Source: Humibacter sp049446075 (lineage in GTDB: Bacteria > Actinomycetota > Actinomycetes > Actinomycetales > Microbacteriaceae). From it: a DNA stretch of 64,000 nt. The notes below the pieces were generated by a model that worked only from the letters and a program-made list of their open reading frames with translations, ran no database searches and was not told where the DNA came from. The stretch spans positions 1 through 64,000 of the forward strand of contig NZ_JBMSEB010000001.1 in assembly GCF_049446075.1 (NCBI RefSeq). The letters are read 5' to 3'. The position numbers and the translations under genes are program-made. This document shows, piece by piece, positions 1-8,889 of the stretch; positions within the stretch are counted from its first letter, which is position 1, and each line of letters starts with the position of its first letter.

Positions 1-3
1 AGT

Positions 4-122
4 GTTTCGGCGGCCATAGCGAGAGGGAAACGCCCGGACACATTCCGAACCCGGAAGCTAAGACTCTCAGCGCCGATGGTACTGCAGGGGTGACCCTGTG
101 GGAGAGTAGGACACCGCCGGAC
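4..122 (+). rRNA. rrf: 5S ribosomal RNA
   Basis: The terminal GGCGG/CCGCC helix, the CCGAACCCGGAAGCTAAG block and the GGTACTGCAGGGG...CCCTGTGGGAGAGTAGGACACC arm (read as separate short blocks) are the conserved actinobacterial 5S pattern. The length is about 119 nt. The exact ends are estimated to within a few bases from pairing of the terminal helix. It is presumably the last gene of an rRNA operon whose 16S and 23S lie upstream of the window. Confidence 0.95.
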
Positions 123-131
123 TTCTTCTAG

Positions 132-163
132 AAAGTGGCCACCCAGCAATGGGTGGCCACTTC
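132..163 (+). terminator. Intrinsic terminator of the rRNA operon
   Basis: A perfect 13-bp stem (AAGTGGCCACCCA pairing with TGGGTGGCCACTT) closes a GCAA tetraloop ten bases after the 5S RNA. The T-run that follows is short, as is common in actinobacteria. The hairpin contains an ATG at 149 in frame with the next gene, which is one reason to reject that upstream start. Confidence 0.88.
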
Positions 164-211
164 TGGTTAACGCGCCGGAACCGCCGGACAGCTCAGGAAG
201 GGCAGTGCACG

Positions 212-2290
212 ATGGCACGAGACGACGACGCCGAACGGCGTACGAATCGCGGCGACGGCGAGGACGGTCCGAAGAGATCCGGCAGGCCTGCCGATTCTGG
301 CGCCGGCTCGAGATCCGGTCGTCCGCCGAGCGGCGATCGCGCGCGAGGCCCTCAGCGGTCAGGGCAGCCGGGCGGAGGGTCTTCCCGCGACGGCGGGGGA
401 CGCGGACAAGGCTCTGCCGGCGGCGATCGAGACGGCTCTGGCGGGCGAGGTTCGCGGTCCTGGGGAGATGCCAAGAGCAGCCCATCGAGGGGCGGGGCCT
501 CGAAGGGCGGACGGTCATGGAGCGACGGATCGAAGCCGGCGCACCGCCATGAGGGCGATGGTGACGGGCGGCGCTCGGGCGGCAGCGGCATCCGTCCTAC
601 TGGCGATGGATCCCGTGGCGGCTTCGCCGGTGGAGACCGTGGCGGGCGCACGTCAGGCGGCGCACGCTGGGGGAATGACGCTCGTAGGGGCGCTGGGGGT
701 GCCGGGCGAGGCTCGCGCGACGGCGCGCCGTCGAGCGGTCGCGACCGCGGTACTTCCGGCAGGAGCAGCACGACCGGTTCCCGCGACGGTGCTTCGTGGG
801 GAGGCGCGGGACGCGGTGCAAGCGGTGACAACAGGCACGGTGGTGCACGTCGCGACGGCTACGGTGCAGGCAAGAGCCGAGAAGGTTACGGGGCCGGAAG
901 CGCCGGAGGCAGTGGCTCCCGGTCGGGAGGTCGCAGCGAGAGAAGAGACGGCCAAGGCGCTGAGGGGCGCAAGTGGTCGTCGGGCAGCAACGCGGGTGAC
1001 CGAGACAAGGACTCGCGCGGTCGCGGTCAGGCGAGCGGCGACCGTCGCGGTGCACGGCCCGGGTACGGTGAGGGCCGTGGTGAGCGGCCCGCATACGGTG
1101 GCAACCGTGGTGCGCGGCCTCCATACGGCGACCGTCAGGGTACGCGGCCGCCACGTGGCGACGGCTGGAGCGGGAGCACGTCGAACGGACGTCCAGGCAG
1201 CGCTCCTCGTCGCGGCGACGATCGGCGCGCCGATGACCGTTCCCGGTATGGGCACGATTCCGACTCCGGTTCGCGCAGGCCCGCCTGGGCCGATCGCGGG
1301 GATTCCCGTGAGGGCGAGCGCTCGGAGGTGCCGCGCAGCGTCAGGCCCCGGCACGACGATCCCGAGATCCCCGAGGCGATCACGCCGAAGGACCTCGAGA
1401 GGGCCGCGCGCATCGAGCTGAAGACCCTCAGCAAAGAGAACGCGGACGAGGTCGCGCGTCACCTGGCGATGGCATCCAATCTCATCGACGAGGATCCCGC
1501 GCTTGCCCATCGCCACGCGTTGGCGGCGGCTCGCCGTGCCGGAAGGATCGCGATCGTTCGCGAGACCCTGGCGATCACGGCGTATCAGACGGGCGACTTC
1601 GCGCTCGCGCTGCGTGAACTGCGTACCTACCGACGCATCTCTGGCAAGAACGATCAGTTGCCGCTGATGGTCGACAGCGAGCGTGGTGTCGGGCGGCCGG
1701 ATCGCGCGCTCGAGCTCGGCCGCTCCGTCGACCGGTCTGAGCTGCCGAACGACGTTCAGGTCGAGCTGGCCATCGCCATGTCGGGGGCGCGTCTCGATCT
1801 CGGGCAGACGGAAGCCGCGCTGGCCGAACTCGAGATCCCGCAACTGGATCGGCACAAGGCGTTCTCCTACAGTCCAGCCCTGTTCGACGCGTACGCGACC
1901 GTGCTCGAGGACCTGGGTCGGGCATCCGAAGCGGCGGCATGGGAGTCCCTCGCCGAGCGTGCTCGCGAAGCACTCGGACAGGACGACGAGGACGTCGTGG
2001 TCGTGGACATCGAAGAAGACGAATCGGGCGCGGCCTACGCCGCGGACGACCTCGGTGCGCCGGTGGAGGTTGAGTCCGTCGACGTTGCGCCGGTGGGGGT
2101 TGAGTCGGTCGAAGTTTCGCCAGTCGACGTTGGGCCTGTGGACGGTGAGTCGGTCGAAGTTGAGCCCGGCGAGGGTGAGTCGGTCAAGGGCGAAATCGAA
2201 CGCGACTCGGACGGACCCGGCGACGCGCGGCCGACCGCGGATTCCGCGAGCAGCGGAGAGACATCCGAGGAGCGTGCGGATGGCGAGTGA
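212..2290 (+). CDS. Gly/Arg/Ser-rich disordered protein with C-terminal TPR-like domain
   Basis: This 692-residue protein has three parts. Residues ~10-385 are low-complexity, rich in G, R, S and D, with RG/RGG clusters and a decapeptide repeat near 290-325 (RGERPAYGGN, RGARPPYGDR). Residues ~388-592 are Ala/Leu-rich helical and look like tetratricopeptide repeats (RHALAAARRAGR, AYQTGDFALALREL, RLDLGQTEAALAELE). Residues ~600-692 are very acidic with imperfect V-E-S-V-E/D-V repeats. ATG 212 has an AGGAAGGG ribosome site and lies outside the rRNA terminator, so it is preferred to ATG 149. The gene overlaps the following HAD gene by 11 bp. RG-rich tails often bind RNA, and the position beside rRNA is suggestive, but the function is unknown. 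TPR proteins with long charged tails occur in related genomes. Confidence 0.8.
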   Translation: MARDDDAERRTNRGDGEDGPKRSGRPADSGAGSRSGRPPSGDRARGPQRSGQPGGGSSRDGGGRGQGSAGGDRDGSGGRGSRSWGDAKSSPSRGGASKGGRSWSDGSKPAHRHEGDGDGRRSGGSGIRPTGDGSRGGFAGGDRGGRTSGGARWGNDARRGAGGAGRGSRDGAPSSGRDRGTSGRSSTTGSRDGASWGGAGRGASGDNRHGGARRDGYGAGKSREGYGAGSAGGSGSRSGGRSERRDGQGAEGRKWSSGSNAGDRDKDSRGRGQASGDRRGARPGYGEGRGERPAYGGNRGARPPYGDRQGTRPPRGDGWSGSTSNGRPGSAPRRGDDRRADDRSRYGHDSDSGSRRPAWADRGDSREGERSEVPRSVRPRHDDPEIPEAITPKDLERAARIELKTLSKENADEVARHLAMASNLIDEDPALAHRHALAAARRAGRIAIVRETLAITAYQTGDFALALRELRTYRRISGKNDQLPLMVDSERGVGRPDRALELGRSVDRSELPNDVQVELAIAMSGARLDLGQTEAALAELEIPQLDRHKAFSYSPALFDAYATVLEDLGRASEAAAWESLAERAREALGQDDEDVVVVDIEEDESGAAYAADDLGAPVEVESVDVAPVGVESVEVSPVDVGPVDGESVEVEPGEGESVKGEIERDSDGPGDARPTADSASSGETSEERADGE

Positions 2291-3311
2291 GCGACGCAGG
2301 GGGCTGTTCCGACGGGAACCCGAGAGGTCGCCGCTGGAGGGCGTGGATGTGATCCTCGCCGACCTGGATGGCGTGCTCTACTCTGGCTCCGAGCCGATTC
2401 CCCACGCCGTCGATGCCATGAAGGGGGCGCAAGCGCTCGGCATCAGGGTGGGGTGCCTGACCAACAACGCATCCAGAACCGATCGCGCTGTGGCGGAGCA
2501 ACTGACGGGGCTCGGCTACGAGGTGCGTCCGGAGGACATCATCACGTCGCCCCAGGCAGCGTCGAAGGTGCTTGTCGAGCTCATCCGGCCGGGTGCCACG
2601 GTGCTCGTCGTCGGGGGAGAAGGGCTGGTCGCGGTGCTCGAGGAGGCCGGATATCGCGTCACTCGGTCGGCCGACGATCATCCGGCGGCCGTTGTTCAGG
2701 GATTCGCTCCCGATGTGGGATGGCGGCAACTGGCCGAGGCGGCATTCGCGCTGGCCGACGAGTCGGTGCACTGGGTCGCCACGAACACGGACTGGACGCT
2801 TCCGCAACCACGCGGCGTCGCGCCGGGCAACGGCACACTCGTGTCGGCAGTGCACACGGCGGTCGGGCGCCTTCCGGCGGTGGCAGGCAAGCCCGAGCGC
2901 ATCATGTACGACCTGGCGGTCGAACGATTCGGGGCGCGTTCGCCGCTCGCGGTGGGGGACCGCCTGGACACGGACATCCTTGGCGCGAACCGGGCTGGAG
3001 TCCCTTCGGCTCTCGTGTTGACGGGAATCGACCGCGCCAAGCAGGTGCTGGCTGCAGGCAAGGATGAGCGCCCGCAGTACGTGCTCTCGGATTTGCGTGA
3101 ACTGAACGAGCCGTACCCGGTGCCGAAGGTCTCTCGTGCGGGCGACGCTGTCGAGGTGCGCGAGGCATCCGTGCGGCTGGAAGGTAACGCGGTGCGCATC
3201 GTGCGACGCGGCGACAGCGAGATCGACCTCTTGCGCGCGGCGAGCACGCTGATCTGGACGAGCGGTCGACCGATCTTCACGCTCGACGTTCCGGAAGAGC
3301 TCTACGCCTGA
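2280..3311 (+). CDS. HAD-IIA family sugar/pyridoxal phosphatase (NagD-like)
   Basis: This 343-residue cytosolic HAD superfamily hydrolase is predicted to dephosphorylate small phosphorylated metabolites through an aspartyl-phosphate. Motif I is DLDGVLYSG (nucleophile Asp28, acid/base Asp30), motif II is the TNNASRT stretch at about 61-67, and the motif IV acidic pair lies in GDRLDTDILGA near 226. The IIA-type cap domain lies between motifs II and III. ATG 2280 has an AGGAG site and overlaps the preceding gene by 11 bp, suggesting coupling. About 80 extra C-terminal residues follow the HAD core and resemble no domain I can name. NagD, PNPase-like phosphatases and phosphoglycolate phosphatase share these motifs, so the substrate is not resolved. 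Confidence 0.9.
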   Translation: MASERRRGLFRREPERSPLEGVDVILADLDGVLYSGSEPIPHAVDAMKGAQALGIRVGCLTNNASRTDRAVAEQLTGLGYEVRPEDIITSPQAASKVLVELIRPGATVLVVGGEGLVAVLEEAGYRVTRSADDHPAAVVQGFAPDVGWRQLAEAAFALADESVHWVATNTDWTLPQPRGVAPGNGTLVSAVHTAVGRLPAVAGKPERIMYDLAVERFGARSPLAVGDRLDTDILGANRAGVPSALVLTGIDRAKQVLAAGKDERPQYVLSDLRELNEPYPVPKVSRAGDAVEVREASVRLEGNAVRIVRRGDSEIDLLRAASTLIWTSGRPIFTLDVPEELYA

Positions 3312-3375
3312 CGCTTTCGCTCACCCGCCGCATGGTGGTCGGTGACAGGAGCGCGCTTCGCGGTACCGTGGACTG

Positions 3376-3645
3376 GTGCCTGACGAGACCGGATCCCAGC
3401 GTGCCGCGGAGCCTGTCGGAGACGGCGCGCGGTCGATCGATGCGGTGTCGGCAGCACAGGGTGACGGGCCGAAGACGGCCGATCAGTCCGATCGCGAGGT
3501 CGATCACGTCGGCGACGAGCTGCTGTCCAGACTGCGTCTGATCGAGGAGCGTCCCCTCGACGAGCGCGCCGACGCGTACACGCGCATCCACCGCGAGCTC
3601 GTCGAAGCGCTCGAGGGCGACGACGATCACAGGCAGGATGCCTGA
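3376..3645 (+). CDS. Small conserved-type acidic protein upstream of tlyA
   Basis: This 89-residue protein starts at GTG 3376 and ends 8 bp inside tlyA. The N-terminal ~45 residues are polar and probably disordered. The C-terminal half (DELLSRLRLIEERPLDERA, then YTRIHRELVEALEG) is predicted to form amphipathic helices. A short protein with this C-terminal pattern commonly sits between the HAD phosphatase and tlyA in actinobacteria, from general knowledge of that neighbourhood. No function is assigned. The overlap with tlyA points to translational coupling. Confidence 0.7.
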   Translation: MPDETGSQRAAEPVGDGARSIDAVSAAQGDGPKTADQSDREVDHVGDELLSRLRLIEERPLDERADAYTRIHRELVEALEGDDDHRQDA

Positions 3646-4447
3646 GCAGCGCCTGGATGCCGCGGTGACGGAGCGCGGGCTGGCGCGTTCCCGCACTCAT
3701 GCCGCGAAGCTCATCGCCGATGGACGCGTGAGCGTGGACGGGCGCGCCGTGGTGAAGGCATCCGCCCGCGTGACGGATCAGAACACCATCTCGGTGGAGG
3801 CCGTCGACCATTACGTGAGCCGCGCAGCGCACAAGCTCATCGCGGCACTGGACGGCTTCGGACTCGACCACGTGGTGCGAGAGCCAGGTGTGACCGCGCT
3901 GGATGTCGGGGCATCCACAGGCGGTTTCACGCAGGTGCTGCTCGAACGCGGAGCCCAGCGGGTCATCGCCATCGACGTCGGGCACGGCCAGTTGGCGCCC
4001 TCCATCGCGTCGGATCCGCGAGTGGTCGTCGCCGAGGGCATCAACGTGCGATTTCTCGACGCGGCGACGCTCGCCGGACTGACGGGCGGGAGCCGGGTCG
4101 ACATCGTCGTGGGCGACCTGTCGTTCATCTCGCTGTCGCTGGTGCTGCCGCCACTGATCGAGGCGGTTGGCCGTGATGCGGAGTACGTGCTGCTCGTGAA
4201 GCCGCAGTTCGAGGTGGGTCGCACGGGCATCCGCGAGGGCATCGTGCGCGATCCCGCGCTGCGGGAGGATGCGGTCACGTCGGTCATGTGGGCGGCGTGG
4301 GATCTCGGCATGCCGACCGCAGGCATCCTTCCGTCCCCCGTGGTCGGCACCCACGGGAATCGTGAGTACCTGCTCTGGCTGAGCACACGTGCGGGCCGGC
4401 ATCCGACAGAATGGTTGGACGAGATCGGCGCGATGGTGGGAGAGTGA
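3638..4447 (+). CDS. tlyA: TlyA family rRNA (cytidine-2'-O)-methyltransferase
   Basis: This 269-residue enzyme is predicted to 2'-O-methylate cytidines in 16S/23S rRNA, a modification that affects capreomycin-class drug binding. The N-terminus is an S4 RNA-binding domain (residues ~4-65; RLDAAVTERGLARSRTHAAK). It is followed by an FtsJ/RrmJ-like Rossmann methyltransferase with SAM-binding ALDVGASTGGFTQ at ~87, the GDLSFISLSLVLPP block, and LLVKPQFEVG, which carries a catalytic-type lysine. The length matches the family. It is overlapped by the upstream small gene (8 bp) and by nadK (4 bp), the usual actinobacterial order. Confidence 0.95.
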   Translation: MPEQRLDAAVTERGLARSRTHAAKLIADGRVSVDGRAVVKASARVTDQNTISVEAVDHYVSRAAHKLIAALDGFGLDHVVREPGVTALDVGASTGGFTQVLLERGAQRVIAIDVGHGQLAPSIASDPRVVVAEGINVRFLDAATLAGLTGGSRVDIVVGDLSFISLSLVLPPLIEAVGRDAEYVLLVKPQFEVGRTGIREGIVRDPALREDAVTSVMWAAWDLGMPTAGILPSPVVGTHGNREYLLWLSTRAGRHPTEWLDEIGAMVGE

Positions 4448-5370
4448 GGCGCGTGGACGCACCCGGGCGGTACTTCCTCGTGGTGTCGCACACCGGTCGG
4501 GGCGATTCCATCGAGGCCGGCATCCAGGTGTGCAGGCAGCTCATCGCCGCAGGAGTCGTGCCGGTGCTGGGTGCCGACGAGCGCGCCGACCTGGTCGAGG
4601 CGGCATCCGATCTTGCGTCACTTGCGATCCTCGGTGACGACATCAAGCCCGAACAGCTCGAGCTCGTGATCGTGCTCGGCGGCGACGGCACCATTCTGCG
4701 GGCGGCGGAGACCGTGCGCGGATACGAGGTGCCGCTGTTGGGTGTGAACCTCGGGCACGTCGGCTTCCTCGCCGAGAGCGAGCGAGACGATCTCGAGCTC
4801 GCGGTCGCGCGCGCCCTGGCCAAGGACTACACGGTCGAGGAGCGCATGACGCTTTTCGTGCGCGTGAAATGCGGAACCGACGTCGTGTACGAGAGCTGGG
4901 CGCTCAACGAGGCGAGCATCGAGAAGGCCAGTCGCGAGCGCATGATCGAGGTCGTGGTGGAGGTGGATGGCAGGCCACTTTCGAGCTTCGGATGCGACGG
5001 CGTCGTCATGTCCACCCCGACCGGCTCAACGGCGTACTCGTTCTCGGCAGGCGGTCCCGTCGTGTGGCCGACGCTCGATGCCCTCCTGCTCGTGCCCTTG
5101 AGTGCTCATGCTCTGTTCTCACGCCCTCTCGTGGTGGCGGCGGACTCGGTTCTCGCCGTCGAACTCCTGCGTCGCACCGACACGCCCGCAGTGCTGTGGT
5201 GCGATGGGCGACGGGCCTTCGACCTCCCCCAGGGAGCACGCGTGATGGTGTCGAAGTCAGATACCCCTGTCACGCTCGCCCGCCTGCATACGGCGCCCTT
5301 CACGGATCGGCTCGTGCGCAAATTCAATCTGCCGGTCACCGGATGGCGAGGGCCAAACGCTCGTGATTGA
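4444..5370 (+). CDS. nadK: NAD kinase
   Basis: This 308-residue kinase phosphorylates NAD to NADP. The GGDGT motif is in VLGGDGTILRAAE (residues ~79-83), followed by NLGHVGFLAE and the conserved TPTGSTAYSFSAGGPVV region of the beta-sandwich domain. GTG 4444 forms a GTGA overlap with the tlyA stop and is preferred; GTG 4453 is an alternative. The 3' end overlaps recN by 8 bp. The tlyA-nadK-recN order is classic in actinobacteria. Confidence 0.95.
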   Translation: MRRVDAPGRYFLVVSHTGRGDSIEAGIQVCRQLIAAGVVPVLGADERADLVEAASDLASLAILGDDIKPEQLELVIVLGGDGTILRAAETVRGYEVPLLGVNLGHVGFLAESERDDLELAVARALAKDYTVEERMTLFVRVKCGTDVVYESWALNEASIEKASRERMIEVVVEVDGRPLSSFGCDGVVMSTPTGSTAYSFSAGGPVVWPTLDALLLVPLSAHALFSRPLVVAADSVLAVELLRRTDTPAVLWCDGRRAFDLPQGARVMVSKSDTPVTLARLHTAPFTDRLVRKFNLPVTGWRGPNARD

Positions 5371-7084
5371 GGAGATCTCGATCCGTGACCTCGGCGTCAT
5401 CGAGCGCGCCACTCTGCCGCTCGGTGCCGGGTTCACCGCTTTGACCGGAGAAACGGGCGCGGGCAAGACCATGGTGGTCACCGCTCTCGGGCTCCTGCTC
5501 GGACAACGCGCGGACAGCGCAGTCGTCCGCTCCGGCAGCCCCCAGCTCTGGGTCGAGGGGAGGTGGCGTGTACCGGTAAACGGCGACGTGGCCGAGCGGG
5601 TGCGGGATGCCGGAGGCGACCTCGACGAGGCGGACGAGGCATCCTTCGGCGAGCTGGTGCTGAGCCGGTCCGTGGCGGCCGAAGGACGAAGCCGTGCCGT
5701 CGTCGGCGGGCGTGGTGCGCCCGTGAGCGTGCTGGCGGAGCTCGCCGAGCAGTTGGTCGTCGTGCACGGGCAGTCCGATCAGATCCGATTGCGATCCGCG
5801 ACGGCACAGCGCGAGGCCCTCGACCGATTCGCCGGTGCACCGTTGCTCGAAGCACTCGATGCCTACCGTCAGGCGTACCGCAGGTGGAGCGCCAACCGCG
5901 AGGAACTCGCGCAGCTGGTCGATGAGCGCGACCGGCGTGCCAGGGAGGCTGACGACCTGCGGGCGGCTCTGAGCGAGATCGAGGCGGTCGCACCTGAGCC
6001 CGGCGAGGACGAGACGCTCGCCGAACAGGCAGAACGATTGACCAATCTGGAGTCGCTGCGGCTCGGCGCAGCGGCGGCGCGGGAGTCGTTGTCTGCTGAG
6101 GACTCGGATGGGCCGGATGTGAGAGGTCTGCTCGAGACCGCGAGGCGGGAACTCGAGCGCGCCGGCGTGCACGATCCGGCACTGCAGACTCTCGCGGAGG
6201 TGATCGCGGGCCTCGGCTTCCAGGTGGACGACGCGGCCGCGCAGCTCTCCACCTACCTTTCGGCGCTCGACAGCGACGGCGCCCACGATCTGGATGTGAT
6301 CCAGGAACGCCGAGCGGAACTCGCCGGCGTCGTGCGCAAGTACGGGCCGACCCTTGACGAGGTCATCGAGCGCGCCGCGACCGGTGGCGAGCGCCTGGCC
6401 GAGCTCGAGGGCGACGAGGAGCGCATCGAGCAGTTGACCACGTTCGTCGCGAAAGACGCGGAGGAGGTCGAGCGGCTGGCGGCATCCGTCTCCGCGCTGC
6501 GTTCGAAGGCGGCAGAGTCGCTCGCGGCCCAGGTGACCGGCGAACTCGCGGCTCTCGCCATGCCGGATGCCGCAGTGGTCATCGACGTGCAGCAACGCGA
6601 CGAGTACACCCTCGCCGGCCGAGACGCGGTCTCGATCCTTCTCCGCCCGCACGCAGGAGCCGAGGCGCGGCCGCTCGGAAAAGGGGCGTCAGGAGGCGAG
6701 CTGTCGCGCGTCATGCTCGCCATCGAGGTCGTGCTGGCCGGGAGCGATCCGGTGCCCACCTTCGTGTTCGACGAGATCGACGCAGGCGTCGGCGGAGCAT
6801 CCGCCATCGAGATCGGCCGCCGGCTCGCGCGCCTTGCCGAGACGGCTCAGGTGATCGTCGTGACGCACCTCGCCCAGGTCGCCGCGTTCGCGACCAACCA
6901 CCTCTCGGTGGTGAAGGCGGGTGACGGATCTGTGACGGCCTCCAGTGTGCGGCAGCTCGAAGGCGACGACCGCATCTCGGAGATGGCGCGGCTGCTCTCC
7001 GGCCTCACGGACTCCGAGAGCGGTCTCGCGCACGCCCGCGAGTTGCTCGACCTCGCCAGGGAGAGCGTGGGCATCCCGTCATGA
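5363..7084 (+). CDS. recN: DNA repair protein RecN
   Basis: This 573-residue SMC-like ATPase acts in recombinational repair of double-strand breaks. Walker A is GETGAGKT at ~30-37. The middle (about residues 150-385) is rich in E, R, L and A heptads, consistent with the coiled coil. The ABC signature is in KGASGGELSRVMLAIE, Walker B is in FVFDEIDAGVGG (~468), and the His switch is in VIVVTHLAQVAAFA. The length is typical. It starts at GTG 5363 inside the end of nadK. A LexA site was not evident because the gene is internal to an operon. Confidence 0.96.
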   Translation: MIEEISIRDLGVIERATLPLGAGFTALTGETGAGKTMVVTALGLLLGQRADSAVVRSGSPQLWVEGRWRVPVNGDVAERVRDAGGDLDEADEASFGELVLSRSVAAEGRSRAVVGGRGAPVSVLAELAEQLVVVHGQSDQIRLRSATAQREALDRFAGAPLLEALDAYRQAYRRWSANREELAQLVDERDRRAREADDLRAALSEIEAVAPEPGEDETLAEQAERLTNLESLRLGAAAARESLSAEDSDGPDVRGLLETARRELERAGVHDPALQTLAEVIAGLGFQVDDAAAQLSTYLSALDSDGAHDLDVIQERRAELAGVVRKYGPTLDEVIERAATGGERLAELEGDEERIEQLTTFVAKDAEEVERLAASVSALRSKAAESLAAQVTGELAALAMPDAAVVIDVQQRDEYTLAGRDAVSILLRPHAGAEARPLGKGASGGELSRVMLAIEVVLAGSDPVPTFVFDEIDAGVGGASAIEIGRRLARLAETAQVIVVTHLAQVAAFATNHLSVVKAGDGSVTASSVRQLEGDDRISEMARLLSGLTDSESGLAHARELLDLARESVGIPS

Positions 7085-7183
7085 CGTCGGATGCCACGGT
7101 CGGTTGTCTGCAGACGGGCGCGTGCGCCGTCGATGCTGCCTTGTGTGCGTGTCGTCTGTCCAGAGTTGCGCCGTCGGCGCTGA

Positions 7184-7189
7184 TAGGAT
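7184..7189 (+). promoter_or_regulatory. Possible -10 element of pyrG (TAGGAT)
   Basis: TAGGAT, preceded by TGA, lies 8 bases before the pyrG GTG. Transcription would start at or within 2 bases of the start codon, giving a nearly leaderless mRNA. The same bases contain AGGA at a spacing (about 9) that could serve as a weak ribosome site for a longer transcript, so the two readings compete. No strong -35 hexamer is seen. Confidence 0.4.
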
Positions 7190-7197
7190 GAAAGCCC

Positions 7198-8889
7198 GTG
7201 GTGGAAAAAACTGACGCGGGGCTTTTGAACGGCACTACCAAGCACATTTTCGTGACAGGTGGTGTCGTTTCTTCTTTAGGCAAAGGCCTCACGGCGGCCA
7301 GCCTTGGCAATCTTCTGACCTCGCGCGGTCTGCGCGTCGTGATGCAGAAACTCGACCCCTACCTCAACGTGGATCCGGGCACGATGAACCCGTTCCAGCA
7401 CGGAGAGGTGTTCGTCACCGACGACGGAGCCGAGACCGACCTCGACATCGGGCACTACGAACGCTTCCTCGACATCAACCTCAGCCAGGCCGCCAACGTC
7501 ACCACCGGCCAGATCTACTCCCAGGTCATCGCCATGGAGCGACGCGGCGAATATCTGGGCGACACCGTGCAGGTCATTCCGCACATCACCGACGAGATCA
7601 AGCGCAGGATGCGGTTGCAGGCATCCGACGACCCGCGTCCCGACGTCATCATCACCGAGATCGGCGGCACGGTCGGCGACATCGAATCGCAGCCGTTCAT
7701 CGAGTCGGCACGGCAGGTGCGACACGAGCTCGGCAGGCAGAACTGCTTCTTCGTGCACGTGTCGCTCGTGCCGTACATGAACGCCTCGGGCGAGCAGAAG
7801 ACCAAGCCGACGCAGCACTCGGTGGCGGCGCTGAGGTCGATCGGTATCCAGCCCGACGCGCTCGTGCTGCGCAGCGACCGGCCCGTCTCCGAGAGCAACA
7901 AGAAGAAGATCGCGCTCATGTGCGACGTGGACGAGCGAGCCGTGGTCAACGCCATCGACGTTCCGAGCATCTACGACATTCCGAACATGCTGCACGAACA
8001 GGGCCTCGACGACTACATCGTCGACCAGCTCGGCCTCGTGGCAGCCGAGCCTGACCGCGACAGCTGGGAGACGCTGCTCAAGGTCGTGCACGAGCCCAAG
8101 CACGAGGTGACGATCGGACTGGTCGGCAAGTACGTCGACCTTCCGGATGCCTACCTCTCGGTCACCGAGGCGCTGCGGGCGGGCGGCTTCGCGAACCGGG
8201 CAAAGGTGAACCTGCGCTGGATCGCGAGCGACGGATGCCAGGAACCGGAAGGGGCTGCGCGCGAGCTCGCCGACGTCGACGGTATCTGCGTGCCAGGCGG
8301 ATTCGGCATCAGGGGCATCGAGGGCAAGGTCGGCGCGCTGCGGTTCGCGCGTGAGAACGGCATCCCGGTGCTCGGCCTGTGCCTCGGGCTGCAGTGCATG
8401 GTGATCGAGTACGCGAGGCACGAGGCGGGGCTGGACGACGCATCCTCGAGCGAGTTCGACCCTGACACCCAGCACCCTGTCATCGCGACGATGGCGGAAC
8501 AGGTTGAGATCATCGCGGGTGGAGACCTGGGCGGCACCATGCGGCTGGGACTGTATCCCGCGAAGCTGCAGCAGGGCTCGATCGTCGCGGAACTGTACGA
8601 ATCGGCTGAGGCATCCGAGCGGCACAGACACAGGTACGAGGTGAATAACAGCTACCGGGAGCAGATCGCGGATGCCGGCCTCGCATTCTCGGGAACGTCG
8701 CCTGACGGGCACTTGGTGGAGTACGTCGAGCTGCCGCGCGACGTTCATCCGTTCTACGTCGGCACACAGGCGCACCCCGAGCTTCGTTCCCGGCCGAACC
8801 GCGCGCATCCGCTGTTCCGTGGGCTGATCGCGGCGGCACTCGACCGCCAGGAGTCGACGCGTCTTTTCGAGGTGAAAGAGGATGCCTGA
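7198..8889 (+). CDS. pyrG: CTP synthase
   Basis: This 563-residue enzyme converts UTP and glutamine (or ammonia) to CTP using ATP. The synthetase domain starts with KHIFVTGGVVSSLGKG (P-loop, residues ~14-30) and contains KLDPYLNVDPGTMNPFQHGE and the EIGGTVGDIES motif. The C-terminal class I glutamine amidotransferase domain has the nucleophile Cys in LGLCLGLQCMV (~395), with the His/Glu pair expected in THPEL-type AQAHPELRSRP near the end. The length is normal. GTG 7198 and GTG 7201 are both possible starts. It overlaps the Nudix gene by 8 bp. Confidence 0.97.
   Translation: MVEKTDAGLLNGTTKHIFVTGGVVSSLGKGLTAASLGNLLTSRGLRVVMQKLDPYLNVDPGTMNPFQHGEVFVTDDGAETDLDIGHYERFLDINLSQAANVTTGQIYSQVIAMERRGEYLGDTVQVIPHITDEIKRRMRLQASDDPRPDVIITEIGGTVGDIESQPFIESARQVRHELGRQNCFFVHVSLVPYMNASGEQKTKPTQHSVAALRSIGIQPDALVLRSDRPVSESNKKKIALMCDVDERAVVNAIDVPSIYDIPNMLHEQGLDDYIVDQLGLVAAEPDRDSWETLLKVVHEPKHEVTIGLVGKYVDLPDAYLSVTEALRAGGFANRAKVNLRWIASDGCQEPEGAARELADVDGICVPGGFGIRGIEGKVGALRFARENGIPVLGLCLGLQCMVIEYARHEAGLDDASSSEFDPDTQHPVIATMAEQVEIIAGGDLGGTMRLGLYPAKLQQGSIVAELYESAEASERHRHRYEVNNSYREQIADAGLAFSGTSPDGHLVEYVELPRDVHPFYVGTQAHPELRSRPNRAHPLFRGLIAAALDRQESTRLFEVKEDA

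Noticed and set aside
149..211. Upstream start for the RG-rich/TPR gene at ATG 149
   Set aside because: It lies inside the rRNA terminator hairpin and has no ribosome site; ATG 212 has AGGAAGGG at good spacing.
653..1855. 400-residue reverse frame opposite the RG-rich gene
   Set aside because: Composition is an antisense shadow of GC-rich codons with no motifs, no ribosome site and no conserved pattern.
3302..4462. 386-residue reverse frame over tlyA
   Set aside because: It mirrors a well-supported tlyA gene and shows only R/H/A-rich shadow composition.
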